50,445 nt of DNA, taken from positions 36,289-86,733 of the forward strand of contig NZ_DS989816.1 of the NCBI RefSeq assembly GCF_000155775.1, given 5' to 3'. A model generated the notes under the pieces. It ran no database searches. It was not told the DNA's origin and worked only from the letters and a program-made list of their open reading frames with translations. Positions within the stretch are counted from its first letter, which is position 1; each line of letters starts with the position of its first letter. A program made the translations under genes and the position numbers. Positions 25,849 to 34,818 of the stretch are shown piece by piece. Source of the stretch: Glaciecola sp. HTCC2999 (GTDB lineage: Bacteria > Pseudomonadota > Gammaproteobacteria > Enterobacterales > Alteromonadaceae).

Positions 25849-26463
25849 ATGCTCGTTGGAATTTCTTTGGAAAACAAATTTACGAACACCAGCAAGCCAA
25901 AAGACTGCGCAGAAGAGATGTCAGCACTCCTAATGGAAGTTGCTGCAGAGCGTTGTAAACGTTCTTATGCCAAAGTATTTGGATATTTTGCACCTCGTCT
26001 ACGTTCATATGCCTTGAAACAAATGGGCAATGAAGCGTTAGCGATGGAGTTAGTCCAAGATACCATGACGAATGTGTGGCAAAAAGCACATTTGTTCAAT
26101 TCAGAAAAGGGTTCCCCGTCAACATGGATATTTACCATCGCCCGTAATATCCGTTTTGATATGTTACGAAAATTGCAGAATCGAAAAGAAGATATTTGTT
26201 CTGATGATTTGTGGCCTGTTTTATGTGAACAGACACCTGATCAAAATGAAGTTTCTTTAGATCAGCAAGTAACACTACAACAAGTAGGCCAGCTGTTTAA
26301 CAAATTACCTGATAAACAAAAGGCCGTGATTGAAGCCATCTATATTGATGGAAAGTCGCAGCAAGAAGTTGCAGATCAACTTACTATTCCGTTAGGAACA
26401 GTAAAAAGTAGGACTCGATTAGCACTGCAGCGATTAAAGGATATGTTAGAAGACCATGATTAA
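25849..26463 (+). CDS. ECF sigma factor, RpoE/ChrR (ECF11) type
   Basis: Alternative sigma factor of the group that responds to singlet oxygen. Region 2 is seen as YFAPRLRSYALKQMGNEALAMELVQDTMTNVWQ with the DNA-melting segment STWIFTIARNIRFDMLRK. Region 4 is FNKLPDKQKAVIEAIYIDGKSQQEVADQL followed by IPLGTVKSRTRLALQRLK. The frame is open upstream, but ATG 25849 with TAAGG (25836-25840) before it is the best start, giving 204 residues. Its last 8 bp overlap the anti-sigma gene. It probably drives the divergent lipid operon. Confidence 0.88.
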   Translation: MLVGISLENKFTNTSKPKDCAEEMSALLMEVAAERCKRSYAKVFGYFAPRLRSYALKQMGNEALAMELVQDTMTNVWQKAHLFNSEKGSPSTWIFTIARNIRFDMLRKLQNRKEDICSDDLWPVLCEQTPDQNEVSLDQQVTLQQVGQLFNKLPDKQKAVIEAIYIDGKSQQEVADQLTIPLGTVKSRTRLALQRLKDMLEDHD

Positions 26464-27118
26464 TTACCACCCAACTGACAAGCAACTACGTCAGTTTGCT
26501 GAAGGCAATATTTCTTCAGCGTTAGCGTTAGTTGCAGCTGCTCACTGTGATGTTTGTTCCAAATGCCAAGCTAAAGTCGATGATGTCAATCTAGAATTGG
26601 CAAGTGATATCGAGAATATTAAAGCGCATACATTTAGCGACCCAGCATTTGATAAAATGCTAGCGAGCATCACACAATTACCTGTATTAGATGCACCGGT
26701 ACAAAAATCACCGCGCATTGAGTTGGATGGTCGTTTTTTTGATGTCCCTAGACCATTGCAACGTTTTGTGAAAAAGACTGGAAATTGGTCAAAGCTGTTA
26801 GGTAAAGTGTGGCAAGCGCCTGTTGATTTAGGTGAAGCTGGGATGGCCCATTTTATTTATATGGAAAAAGGGGGGCGTGTTCCTGAGCATACGCACCGAG
26901 GTACTGAATTTACCCTAGTGGTGAATGGTGAGTTTTCTGATGGTCTAGCTGATTATGATTCAGGGGATTTGATTGTGATGGATGATGAGCATATTCATTC
27001 GCCGCATTCAAATGCAGATGATGGTTGTTTAGTGTTTTCGATTGTCGATAAACCATTGCATTTCACATCAGGAATTGCACGATTACTAAATCCATTTAGT
27101 CACTTATTTTTTAAATAA
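26456..27118 (+). CDS. chrR: ChrR-type zinc anti-sigma factor with cupin domain
   Basis: Binds and inactivates the adjacent ECF sigma factor until singlet oxygen or related stress releases it. The N-terminal zinc anti-sigma motif is H30-x3-C34-x2-C37 (AAHCDVCSKC). The C-terminal cupin domain, from about residue 90, carries candidate metal ligands H145, H147, E151 and H181 (PEHTHRGTEFTLVVNGEF, HIHSPHS). These correspond well to the R. sphaeroides ChrR ligands. The length is 220 residues. It overlaps the sigma gene by 8 bp, so the pair is made in coupled amounts, and a bidirectional terminator follows 14 bp later. Confidence 0.9.
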   Translation: MINYHPTDKQLRQFAEGNISSALALVAAAHCDVCSKCQAKVDDVNLELASDIENIKAHTFSDPAFDKMLASITQLPVLDAPVQKSPRIELDGRFFDVPRPLQRFVKKTGNWSKLLGKVWQAPVDLGEAGMAHFIYMEKGGRVPEHTHRGTEFTLVVNGEFSDGLADYDSGDLIVMDDEHIHSPHSNADDGCLVFSIVDKPLHFTSGIARLLNPFSHLFFK

Positions 27119-27132
27119 GTCCAAATGTAGTC

Positions 27133-27174
27133 AAAAAAAACGCGTTAAACTAAATTAGTTAACGCGTTTTTTTT
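27133..27174. terminator. Bidirectional terminator between chrR and bamD
   Basis: A run of eight A leads into CGCGTTAAACTAA, then TTAGTTAACGCG and a run of eight T. The stem pairs throughout except for one bulged A. The A and T tracts make it work for both the plus-strand chrR message and the minus-strand bamD message. Confidence 0.92.
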
Positions 27175-27212
27175 GGTCGTTAAGATAGTATATCTGAACT
27201 TATATTAACAAC

Positions 27213-27974
27213 TTATAAAATAAACTCACTCTCTGGGTAGTTAAGTTTCAAAATTTTAATCGCATTCGCTTTTAGTTGGTCCAGACCTAACTGGTCATAG
27301 CATGACACCATGATTTCTAAAGCTTCTTGAACCATGCCTGTATCGGGATAGTATTCTAATACATACTGACCACGGTTAGCGGCTGCTACGTAAGCTTCTC
27401 GACGCATGTAGAAACGCGCAATAGCGATTTCATATTTAGCTAACCGAGTTTTAATATAAACCATGCGTTTTTGTGCATCGGTGGCATATTTACTTTCAGG
27501 AAACGTATCTAATAACTGTCTAAAGTCATTAAATGCTTCACGTGATGCAGAAGGATCACGATCTGAGCGATCAATATTAAATAATGATTGGAATAAATTA
27601 TCATCCATTTCCATATTCGTTAAACCGCGCATGAAATACGCATAATCAATGTCTTTATGATTTGGGTTTAAACGGATGAAACGATCAATAGTCGCTAATG
27701 CTTGTGCACTGTCACCGCTTTTATAATAACTATAAATTAAATCCAGTTGAACTTGGTGTGATAGTTCACCAAATGGATAGCGAGAATCTAAATCGCTCAA
27801 TATTTCAGCAGCCCCACCAAAATTACCATTCTCCATGGCTGTTTTAGCTTTGGCATAGATAGCCTGAGGGCCTTGTAATTCGACCTCTTCGATTGCTTTT
27901 TCTGGCGCTGAGCTACAACCGCCTAACGCGATTAAACCAATTAAGCTCAGGGCGTATAATCTTATTTTCATCAA
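27213..27974 (-). CDS. bamD: Outer membrane assembly lipoprotein BamD
   Basis: Essential lipoprotein of the BAM complex that folds beta-barrel proteins into the outer membrane. The signal peptide ends in the lipobox LIALGGCSS with the lipidated Cys at residue 20. Five tetratricopeptide-like repeats follow (YAKAKTAMENGNFGGAAEIL, YSYYKSGDSAQALATIDRFI, and so on). The 253 residues are close to E. coli BamD (245). It diverges from rluD across 118 bp, the same bamD/rluD arrangement as in E. coli. Confidence 0.96.
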   Translation of the reverse strand: MMKIRLYALSLIGLIALGGCSSAPEKAIEEVELQGPQAIYAKAKTAMENGNFGGAAEILSDLDSRYPFGELSHQVQLDLIYSYYKSGDSAQALATIDRFIRLNPNHKDIDYAYFMRGLTNMEMDDNLFQSLFNIDRSDRDPSASREAFNDFRQLLDTFPESKYATDAQKRMVYIKTRLAKYEIAIARFYMRREAYVAAANRGQYVLEYYPDTGMVQEALEIMVSCYDQLGLDQLKANAIKILKLNYPESEFIL

Positions 27975-28043
27975 CGAAGTAACCTTTATTATTGATTGTC
28001 TGGTGTATACAACTCGTATTATTGCACACCTTTGTGTGGAAAC

Positions 28044-28052
28044 TGATATAAT
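28044..28052 (+). promoter_or_regulatory. Extended -10 promoter of rluD
   Basis: TGATATAAT combines a perfect TATAAT with an upstream TGn, 40 bp before the rluD start. TTGCAC (28022-28027) is a -35 candidate, though 19 bp away. It lies in the bamD/rluD divergent gap. Confidence 0.55.
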
Positions 28053-28092
28053 TGTATTTTATTTATCACAGTTTTTCTAAATTAATCACTTT

Positions 28093-29085
28093 ATGTCTCA
28101 ATCTCAATCTCAGCAACAAACTATTTCGCTCACCGGTATTGTCGATCAAACTCAATTTGATAAACGATTAGATCAGGTATTAGCCGATTTGTTCCCCGAA
28201 TATTCGCGCAGTAAGTTAAAAGAATGGATCTTAGCGGGTTTTGTTAAGGTCGATGATGAAGTGGTCACTGTCGCCCGTCAAAAAATGCAAGGTGATGAAC
28301 AAATTGATATTCATGCAGTGATAGCCGTACAAGTATTAAATACGCCACAAAATATCGAATTGGATATTGTATTTGAAGATGAACATGTATTGGTGATCAA
28401 TAAACCGGCAGGCTTAGTCGTTCACCCTGGCGCCGGAAATGCGGATGGTACAGTGTTAAATGCGTTGTTGGCGCATCACCCTGAGATTGAAAATATTCCG
28501 CGTGCTGGGATTGTGCATCGCCTTGATAAAGATACAACCGGTTTAATGGTCGTTGCCAAAACCCTCATTGCACAAACATACCTGGTGGAACAATTACAAA
28601 CCCGAGTCATGAGTCGTGAATATGAAGCATTAGTCATGGGCACTATGGTGGCCGGTGGCTTTGTAGATGAGCCAATTGGTCGTCATCCGACGAAACGCAC
28701 ATCAATGGCTGTTAGAGCAACGGGCAAAGAAGCGACAACGCATTATCGTATTAAAGAAAAATTCCGAGCTCATACTCACCTGCGTCTAAAATTAGAAAGT
28801 GGCCGTACCCACCAAATTCGTGTGCATATGGCACATATCCGTCACCCTTTGGTGGGTGATCAGTTATATGGGGGACGCCCACGCATGCCTAAAGCCGCTA
28901 GTGAAGCATTTATGCAAGCTTTGCGTAACTTTAAACGTCAAGCGCTACATGCGGCACAGCTTTCTTTTGCACATCCAATTACTGAGGATTGGTTAACGTT
29001 TAATGCACCATTACCTGATGATTTTGTGCAATTACTAGAAGATGTGCGTGCCGATACGGATATTCATGGTATCGCTGAAGATTAA
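28093..29085 (+). CDS. rluD: 23S rRNA pseudouridine(1911/1915/1917) synthase
   Basis: Converts three uridines in helix 69 of 23S rRNA to pseudouridine, important for 50S maturation. The N-terminal S4 RNA-binding domain is FDKRLDQVLADLFPEYSRSKLKEWILAGFVKVD (about residues 18-75). The catalytic motif is IVHRLDKDTTGLMVVAKT, in which the Asp of HRLD is the nucleophile, and the C-terminal GRTHQIRVHMAHIRHPLVGD motif follows. The length is 330 residues. In many relatives yfiH/pgeF lies between rluD and clpB; here clpB comes next. Confidence 0.96.
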   Translation: MSQSQSQQQTISLTGIVDQTQFDKRLDQVLADLFPEYSRSKLKEWILAGFVKVDDEVVTVARQKMQGDEQIDIHAVIAVQVLNTPQNIELDIVFEDEHVLVINKPAGLVVHPGAGNADGTVLNALLAHHPEIENIPRAGIVHRLDKDTTGLMVVAKTLIAQTYLVEQLQTRVMSREYEALVMGTMVAGGFVDEPIGRHPTKRTSMAVRATGKEATTHYRIKEKFRAHTHLRLKLESGRTHQIRVHMAHIRHPLVGDQLYGGRPRMPKAASEAFMQALRNFKRQALHAAQLSFAHPITEDWLTFNAPLPDDFVQLLEDVRADTDIHGIAED

Positions 29086-29151
29086 CCTTGTCATTAGTTT
29101 GCGCTAGATCAACTCTCTGTCACATTGTTGGTTTTTTATTCAATTTAGATA

Positions 29152-29179
29152 TTGAATAACATGGTCTCGTACCCACTTA
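29152..29179 (+). promoter_or_regulatory. Possible sigma-32 heat-shock promoter of clpB
   Basis: TTGAATA (29152-29158), 13 bp, then CCCACTTA (29172-29179) resembles the heat-shock consensus CTTGAAA-N(11-16)-CCCCATNT, 37 bp before clpB. It is an imperfect match, but it is the best promoter in the 131-bp gap and fits the known heat induction of clpB. Confidence 0.45.
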
Positions 29180-29216
29180 ATATTTATCACAAGATGAATA
29201 ATTGAAGAGACCTGAG

Positions 29217-31796
29217 ATGAGACTTGATAAATGTACAACTAAATTTCAATCTGCAATTTCTGACGCCCAATCACTAGCACTTGGGCGTGACCATCAATAT
29301 ATTGAGCCTGAGCATATTGCTACTGCGTTGTTAAATCAACAAGGTGGCAGTGTCCGCACCATCTTGCAACAGACCGGCATAAATTTAAATACGTTACGCT
29401 CCGGATTGGCTCAAGCGTTAGAAAAACTACCACGGGTTAAAGGCGCATCTGGCGATGTTCAGTTTAGTCGTGACACTATCGCATGTTTCAACTTAACCGA
29501 TAAAATTGCACAACAACACAACGATCAGTTTATTTCTTCAGAGTTGTTTTTATTGGCGGCTTTAGAGACGAAATCGCGTTTTGCTGATTTACTCGTCAGT
29601 GTCGGGGTGACTAAAAAAGCCCTGCAAACTGCGATTGATAATGTGCGGGCAGGCCAAAATGTCAATGATCCTAATGCCGAAGACGTTCGTGAAGCCCTTG
29701 AAAAATATACCAGTGATTTAACTGAACGTGCTGAACAAGGCAAACTCGATCCTGTCATTGGTCGTGATGATGAAATCCGACGCACTATCCAAGTATTACA
29801 GCGTCGCACGAAAAACAATCCCGTATTAATCGGTGAGCCAGGGGTCGGTAAAACAGCCATCGCTGAAGGACTCGCACAGCGTATTATTAATGGAGAGGTG
29901 CCAGAAGGGCTTAAACATAAACGTGTACTGTCATTAGATATGGGAGCGTTAATTGCGGGGGCTAAATACCGCGGTGAATTTGAAGAACGTCTTAAAGCTG
30001 TGTTAAACGAGTTATCCAAAGAAGAAGGTAATGTCATTTTATTTATCGATGAATTACACACAATGGTGGGCGCTGGCAAAGGTGATGGAGCCATGGATGC
30101 CGGCAATATGCTAAAACCTGCGCTAGCACGTGGTGAACTTCATTGTGTTGGTGCTACAACGTTAGATGAATATCGTCAATACATTGAAAAAGATGCGGCG
30201 CTTGAAAGACGTTTTCAAAAAGTATTAATCGATCAGCCAACAGTAGAAGATACCATTGCCATACTACGGGGTTTGAAAGAACGTTATGAGCTTCATCATT
30301 CCGTGGACATTACTGATCCTGCTATCGTGGCGGCAGCGAGTTTATCTCACCGTTATATAGCGGATCGTCAACTACCTGACAAAGCCATTGATTTGATTGA
30401 TGAAGCCGCTTCGAGTATCCGTATGCAGATAGATTCAAAGCCAGAAGAAATGGATAAGTTGGATCGTCGCATCATACAATTAAAACTCGAAGAGCAAGCC
30501 TTAGCTAAAGAAAGTGATGAAGCAAGTCTGAAACGTTTAGATATTATTCAGGTTGAACGTGAGACAGCAGAATCACGTTATAAAGCCTTAGAAACCATCT
30601 GGCTAACAGAAAAAGATGCCATGCAAGGGGCGCAAGGGATCAAAGCTCAACTAGAACAAGCTAAACAAGATATGGATATTGCGCGTCGGGCAGGGGATTT
30701 AAACCGTATGTCAGAATTACAATACGGGCGTATTCCAGCACTCGAGCAACAGTTAGAAAATGCTAATACAGCGGATGAAGTGACGCCACAATTAGTGAAA
30801 AATAAAGTGACAGATGTTGAAATTGCAGATGTATTATCACGCTGGACAGGGATCCCCGTGGCCAAAATGCTCGAGGGAGAACGTGATAAATTGGTTCGGA
30901 TGGAAACCGTCTTACATGACCGTGTCATCGGCCAAGATGAAGCGGTGAAATGTGTGTCCAATGCCATTCGTCGCTCACGTGCCGGCTTAGCGGATCCAGC
31001 TAAACCAATAGGATCATTTTTATTTCTGGGACCCACAGGTGTGGGTAAAACAGAATTATGTAAATCGTTGGCGGATTTCTTATTCGATTCCCAAGATTCG
31101 ATGGTGCGCATTGATATGTCGGAGTTTATGGAAAAACATTCAGTGGCTCGACTTGTCGGAGCCCCTCCTGGTTATGTTGGTTATGAAGAGGGCGGATATT
31201 TAACCGAAGCAGTTCGTCGTAAGCCATATTCAGTGATTTTGTTAGATGAAGTCGAAAAAGCACACCCAGATGTGTTTAATATCTTACTTCAAGTGCTTGA
31301 TGATGGCCGTCTGACTGATGGTCAAGGGCGAACAGTGGATTTTAAAAACACAGTGATTATCATGACGTCAAACTTAGGTTCTGATGTGATCCAAGAACAG
31401 GCTCATCAACAGGATTATGATGCAATGAAAGCCAGTGTCATGAACACAGTAGCGATGCATTTTAGACCTGAATTCATTAACCGAGTTGATGATATTGTGG
31501 TGTTTCATCCTTTAGCTTTGGACAATATTAAATCGATCGCGAAAATACAATTGCAGGGTTTACGTCAGCGCTTGCAAGATAAAGGATTTGAACTGAGTAT
31601 TTCTGGTGCTGCCTTAAACAAAATTGCCGATGTGGGGTTTGATCCTGTTTTTGGTGCTCGACCGTTGAAGCGAGCGATTCAACAGGAATTAGAAAACCCT
31701 CTGGCCACGCAACTATTATCGTTGCGCGACAAGCAGTTTGATAAGGTTCAAGTGGATGTAAGTGATGGTCACTTAACTATCGAGTTTACTCGATGA
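29217..31796 (+). CDS. clpB: ATP-dependent disaggregase ClpB
   Basis: Hexameric AAA+ chaperone that, with DnaK, threads proteins out of aggregates. The N domain is the double Clp repeat (about 1-145). NBD1 has Walker [10 protein letters not shown]; the coiled-coil middle domain spans about 400-530 ([21 protein letters not shown]). NBD2 has Walker [10 protein letters not shown] and the pore motif in [13 protein letters not shown]. An upstream TTG (29202) is in frame, but ATG 29217 with GAAGAG before it gives the standard N terminus [14 protein letters not shown] and 859 residues. Its 3' end overlaps the convergent mnhG by 24 bp inside a palindrome. Confidence 0.97.
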   Translation: MRLDKCTTKFQSAISDAQSLALGRDHQYIEPEHIATALLNQQGGSVRTILQQTGINLNTLRSGLAQALEKLPRVKGASGDVQFSRDTIACFNLTDKIAQQHNDQFISSELFLLAALETKSRFADLLVSVGVTKKALQTAIDNVRAGQNVNDPNAEDVREALEKYTSDLTERAEQGKLDPVIGRDDEIRRTIQVLQRRTKNNPVLIGEPGVGKTAIAEGLAQRIINGEVPEGLKHKRVLSLDMGALIAGAKYRGEFEERLKAVLNELSKEEGNVILFIDELHTMVGAGKGDGAMDAGNMLKPALARGELHCVGATTLDEYRQYIEKDAALERRFQKVLIDQPTVEDTIAILRGLKERYELHHSVDITDPAIVAAASLSHRYIADRQLPDKAIDLIDEAASSIRMQIDSKPEEMDKLDRRIIQLKLEEQALAKESDEASLKRLDIIQVERETAESRYKALETIWLTEKDAMQGAQGIKAQLEQAKQDMDIARRAGDLNRMSELQYGRIPALEQQLENANTADEVTPQLVKNKVTDVEIADVLSRWTGIPVAKMLEGERDKLVRMETVLHDRVIGQDEAVKCVSNAIRRSRAGLADPAKPIGSFLFLGPTGVGKTELCKSLADFLFDSQDSMVRIDMSEFMEKHSVARLVGAPPGYVGYEEGGYLTEAVRRKPYSVILLDEVEKAHPDVFNILLQVLDDGRLTDGQGRTVDFKNTVIIMTSNLGSDVIQEQAHQQDYDAMKASVMNTVAMHFRPEFINRVDDIVVFHPLALDNIKSIAKIQLQGLRQRLQDKGFELSISGAALNKIADVGFDPVFGARPLKRAIQQELENPLATQLLSLRDKQFDKVQVDVSDGHLTIEFTR

Positions 31797-32159
31797 ATCT
31801 GAAGCGGGTGGTTGCTGCATACGTGCAGTATCCACTAGCTCCGTATGCTTAGTTTTAGCAAACATTCTCACTTTATGGTGCATAGCCACTTTGGCTAACA
31901 TATGTGCTACTACCGGTGCGGTGATCACTAGAAACAATGTAATGAGTAACTCACTGATACTAAAACGGCCTTCTGTGGCGTAAGCCGTTAGCATTGAGCA
32001 CAATAAAATACTACCTAAACCAACAGTGGTTGCCTTGGTCGGAGCGTGTAATCGGGTATAAAAGTCTGGTAGACGTAATAAGCCAAATGATCCAACAAAA
32101 ATAAAGATACCACCAATGACCAGTAAAATACTAATCGCTAATTCAAATCCAAACGACAT
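31773..32159 (-). CDS. mnhG: Mrp Na+/H+ antiporter subunit G
   Basis: Small membrane subunit (about 128 residues) of the multi-component Mrp cation/proton antiporter. Three hydrophobic segments are visible: [36 protein letters not shown] and [35 protein letters not shown] between the first two is the family signature. The open frame extends upstream into mnhF, but the second of two ATGs at 32162/32159 has GTGAGG about 5 bp before it. The hydrophilic tail overlaps the 3' end of clpB. It is the last gene of the mnh operon. Confidence 0.92.
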   Translation of the reverse strand: MSFGFELAISILLVIGGIFIFVGSFGLLRLPDFYTRLHAPTKATTVGLGSILLCSMLTAYATEGRFSISELLITLFLVITAPVVAHMLAKVAMHHKVRMFAKTKHTELVDTARMQQPPASDSSSKLDS

Positions 32160-32166
32160 CATGACC

Positions 32167-32436
32167 TCACTCGATGATATCGCCGCGAAGGCGATATTTA
32201 GCAAATGCAACACTCGACACAAAACCCAGCATGGCAATGAGTAAGGCTGCTTCAAAGTATAATGGTGAGCCAGAATGCATCCCATACACTAAAATAAGTG
32301 CGATACTGTTAATACACATGGTATCAAGCGCAAGGATACGATCAGGCGCATTAGGGCCTAATAGTAATCGGCATAAATTCATCACTAATGCGATACTCAA
32401 CACACCTGACACAAATAAAATGGCATAATCTAACAT
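32167..32436 (-). CDS. mnhF: Mrp Na+/H+ antiporter subunit F
   Basis: Small (89-residue) three-helix membrane subunit of the Mrp complex: YAILFVSGVLSIALVMNL, SIALILVYGMHSGS and EAALLIAMLGFVSSVAFAKY. The conserved GPNAPDRILALDTM loop follows the first helix. It overlaps mnhE by 7 bp, and its stop lies just before the mnhG start. This MnhF/PhaF family is known only within Mrp complexes. Confidence 0.93.
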   Translation of the reverse strand: MLDYAILFVSGVLSIALVMNLCRLLLGPNAPDRILALDTMCINSIALILVYGMHSGSPLYFEAALLIAMLGFVSSVAFAKYRLRGDIIE

Positions 32437-32921
32437 CCAAAAATCTCCTTCACGCGGCCTTCATAATGGACTTTAATGTAGTCTATTAAGCTTTGTTCAT
32501 CTGCTGGCATATCGAGCACATGAATATATAAAAACTGTTTATCTTCAGTTAACTCGCAACTACAGGTTCCTGGCGTCATAGTGATTGTGCTGGCAAGCAG
32601 CGTAATGGGTAGGTCATCTTTGAGCGTTAGTGGGTAAGCGATGAAACCTGGTTGGATCCGCTTGACCGGGCCTAACACGAGTATGGCCACTTCAATATTT
32701 GCGATAATAACATCTTTGAGAACGACCAATACATAAGGGATCAGTTTAAAAGGTTTTGCTATCTTGGGCTGTGGGATCCTTAATGGTTGACACACAATCG
32801 GGATCACAATACCTAATATAAGTCCTAATAAAATATGCCCTAGGCTCATACTATTATTTAACAATAACCACACTGCTGTGAGTAATAATGTATGGAAAGG
32901 CTGAGGGAAAATTCGGGTCAT
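32430..32921 (-). CDS. mnhE: Mrp Na+/H+ antiporter subunit E
   Basis: MnhE/PhaE subunit, 163 residues. It has an N-terminal membrane pair (LLLTAVWLLLNNSMSLGHILLGLILGIVIPIV), a third segment (YVLVVLKDVIIANIEVAILVLG) and a cytoplasmic domain. That domain holds the conserved ITLLASTITMTPGTCSCEL and LYIHVLDMPADEQ. It overlaps mnhD by one base and mnhF by 7 bp, in the standard mrp gene order. Confidence 0.94.
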   Translation of the reverse strand: MTRIFPQPFHTLLLTAVWLLLNNSMSLGHILLGLILGIVIPIVCQPLRIPQPKIAKPFKLIPYVLVVLKDVIIANIEVAILVLGPVKRIQPGFIAYPLTLKDDLPITLLASTITMTPGTCSCELTEDKQFLYIHVLDMPADEQSLIDYIKVHYEGRVKEIFGC

Positions 32922-34456
32922 TATTCCACTCCTCTTAAACGCATCACATCAATCAATAGCTCAACATCATGCAGCTGTTGTGCGGCTAGCTGAGTCATTT
33001 CAATGACCTGAGCACCAAATATCGTGATAAGTGGTGATGCAATTAATAGCACTAATACCCCAGTGATTTGCCACTTGGATAAATCGGGTGAGTCATTGAG
33101 ATCTTTGACTGGGTCGCGCACCGGAGCATGACGGAAAAAAATAGTTGTTCCTGCTCGTGAGAGCGCGACAATCGTCACCAGACTACTCAAAAGAATGGCA
33201 CTAAAAATCATGAATTTGTCTGCATTTAAAGTGGGTGCTTGCAGGATCAATAATTTGCCTAGAAAACCAGAGAAAGGGGGCAATCCTGCCACGACCATAG
33301 CGACGACAAAAAAACAGCTGCCTAATAAACTTTGATTTTTAAGTTTTCGCGAAATAACAAATCTATCTCCCGCTTTACCACGTTGCAGTCCTATTAAATC
33401 TGCAATTAAAAATAATGCTGCGGTAGCTAAGGTGCTGTGGATCAAATACATTAATGCTGCGGCAGTTGCTTCAGGGGTTCGTAATGCAAATGCAATTAAT
33501 AACGTACCGACTGATACGATCACCAGATTACCCGCTATCCCTTTAAGGGTAGGGCTGACGAGTGAACCCACAGTGCCGATGGCTATGGTGACAAACGCTA
33601 GAGGCCAAATAATAGGTTGGATCATATCGGCGAGTTCGCCAGCCTCTACGCCATAAATGACCGTATATACACGGAAAATACAATAGATGCCTACCTTAGT
33701 CATAATTGCAAATAGTGCAGCGACCGGTGCGGGGGCTGCAGCATAGGTTTTCGGTAACCAAAAATGCAGCGGCAACATGGCAGATTTCAGGCCAAATACG
33801 ACCAGCAATAATGCCCCACCAATCTGAGCAAGGAGTAAATTTGATTCTGATAGGCTACTAATTTTTAACGCCATGTCCGCTATATTCAACGTACCTATTG
33901 CCCCATAAATCGTGCCCAGCGCAAATAAGAAAATACTCGAACCGATTAAATTTAAAATGACATAGTGAAGTGCAGCTTCGGTTTTTTGCTTACCGCCGGC
34001 ATGAATTAATAAACTATATGAAGCGATGAGCAGAACTTCAAAAAATACGAATAAATTAAATAAATCATTGGTGAGAAACGCGCCATTGATCCCTAAAATT
34101 TGAAATTGAATAAGAGGATGGTAATAGCGGCCTGCACGATCTTCACCTGCTAATGAGTATAAAATGACGCCAAGGCCTAAAAATGTTGTTAATAGTACTA
34201 ATATGGCAGAGAGAGTATCTGCGTATAAGATGATCCCAAAGGGCGGTAGCCAATTGCCCACGGCATAGAAAATAGGCGCATTACCACTGGCAGAGAGCAG
34301 AATGGCGATAGCAGTGGCGATTTGCGCTAGTATTAATAGGACGGCAAAGACACGACGAGCCGCATAACGTTCAATACCTTTGAAAGGAGGTAATAGCATT
34401 AATAGCCCACCTATCATCGGGATTAAAATAGGCCAAATGATCATGTGCTCAATCAT
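32921..34456 (-). CDS. mnhD: Mrp Na+/H+ antiporter subunit D
   Basis: Proton-channel-like subunit of 511 residues, homologous to NuoM/NuoN of complex I, with about 14 transmembrane helices. The conserved charged-residue helix is seen in VFFEVLLIASYSLLIHAGG, and the ion-path region in GLKSAMLPLHFWLPKTYAAAPAPVAALFA. It belongs to the proton-translocating quinone-oxidoreductase-related family. The start overlaps mnhC by 4 bp (ATGA), and the mnhE start overlaps its stop. Confidence 0.94.
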   Translation of the reverse strand: MIEHMIIWPILIPMIGGLLMLLPPFKGIERYAARRVFAVLLILAQIATAIAILLSASGNAPIFYAVGNWLPPFGIILYADTLSAILVLLTTFLGLGVILYSLAGEDRAGRYYHPLIQFQILGINGAFLTNDLFNLFVFFEVLLIASYSLLIHAGGKQKTEAALHYVILNLIGSSIFLFALGTIYGAIGTLNIADMALKISSLSESNLLLAQIGGALLLVVFGLKSAMLPLHFWLPKTYAAAPAPVAALFAIMTKVGIYCIFRVYTVIYGVEAGELADMIQPIIWPLAFVTIAIGTVGSLVSPTLKGIAGNLVIVSVGTLLIAFALRTPEATAAALMYLIHSTLATAALFLIADLIGLQRGKAGDRFVISRKLKNQSLLGSCFFVVAMVVAGLPPFSGFLGKLLILQAPTLNADKFMIFSAILLSSLVTIVALSRAGTTIFFRHAPVRDPVKDLNDSPDLSKWQITGVLVLLIASPLITIFGAQVIEMTQLAAQQLHDVELLIDVMRLRGVE

Positions 34457-34818
34457 GCATCACCTCGCTTAGATTTGACCAGTTTTCGCGTATCGGGTGG
34501 CTCACTGCCATCGACCAAGTCACTGCCTAAATCAGCCCGAGCGCGCATCGATAAGATCACGACGAATGCGATCATCGCAAAGCCAATCACAATCGCTGTT
34601 AATACTAAGGCTTGAGGTAATGGGTCAGCATATTTATCCGCCATGCCTAAAATAGCGGCTCCTTCAAGATTTAATCGACCACTGGAAAATAAAAACATAT
34701 TCACCGCATAACCGAGCATGGTGAGTCCAACTACCACAGGGAAAGTACGTGCACGTAAGCACAGAAAAATACCACTAAACGTCAGTACACCCACACAGAT
34801 CACATATAATAGTTCCAT
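34453..34818 (-). CDS. mnhC: Mrp Na+/H+ antiporter subunit C
   Basis: NuoK-like small membrane subunit of 121 residues with three helices (LYVICVGVLTFSGIFLCL, VVGLTMLGYAVNMFLFSSG and PLPQALVLTAIVIGFAMIAFVVIL). The conserved DPLPQALVLTAIVIG sequence is diagnostic of MnhC. A charged tail (DLVDGSEPPDTRKLVKSKRGD) is cytoplasmic. It shares one base with the end of mnhA and overlaps mnhD by 4 bp. Confidence 0.95.
   Translation of the reverse strand: MELLYVICVGVLTFSGIFLCLRARTFPVVVGLTMLGYAVNMFLFSSGRLNLEGAAILGMADKYADPLPQALVLTAIVIGFAMIAFVVILSMRARADLGSDLVDGSEPPDTRKLVKSKRGDA

Noticed and set aside
29525..30106. 193-codon minus-strand frame inside clpB
   Set aside because: Ser/Pro/Ala-rich composition typical of the complement of a real coding frame; no ribosome-binding site or domain.
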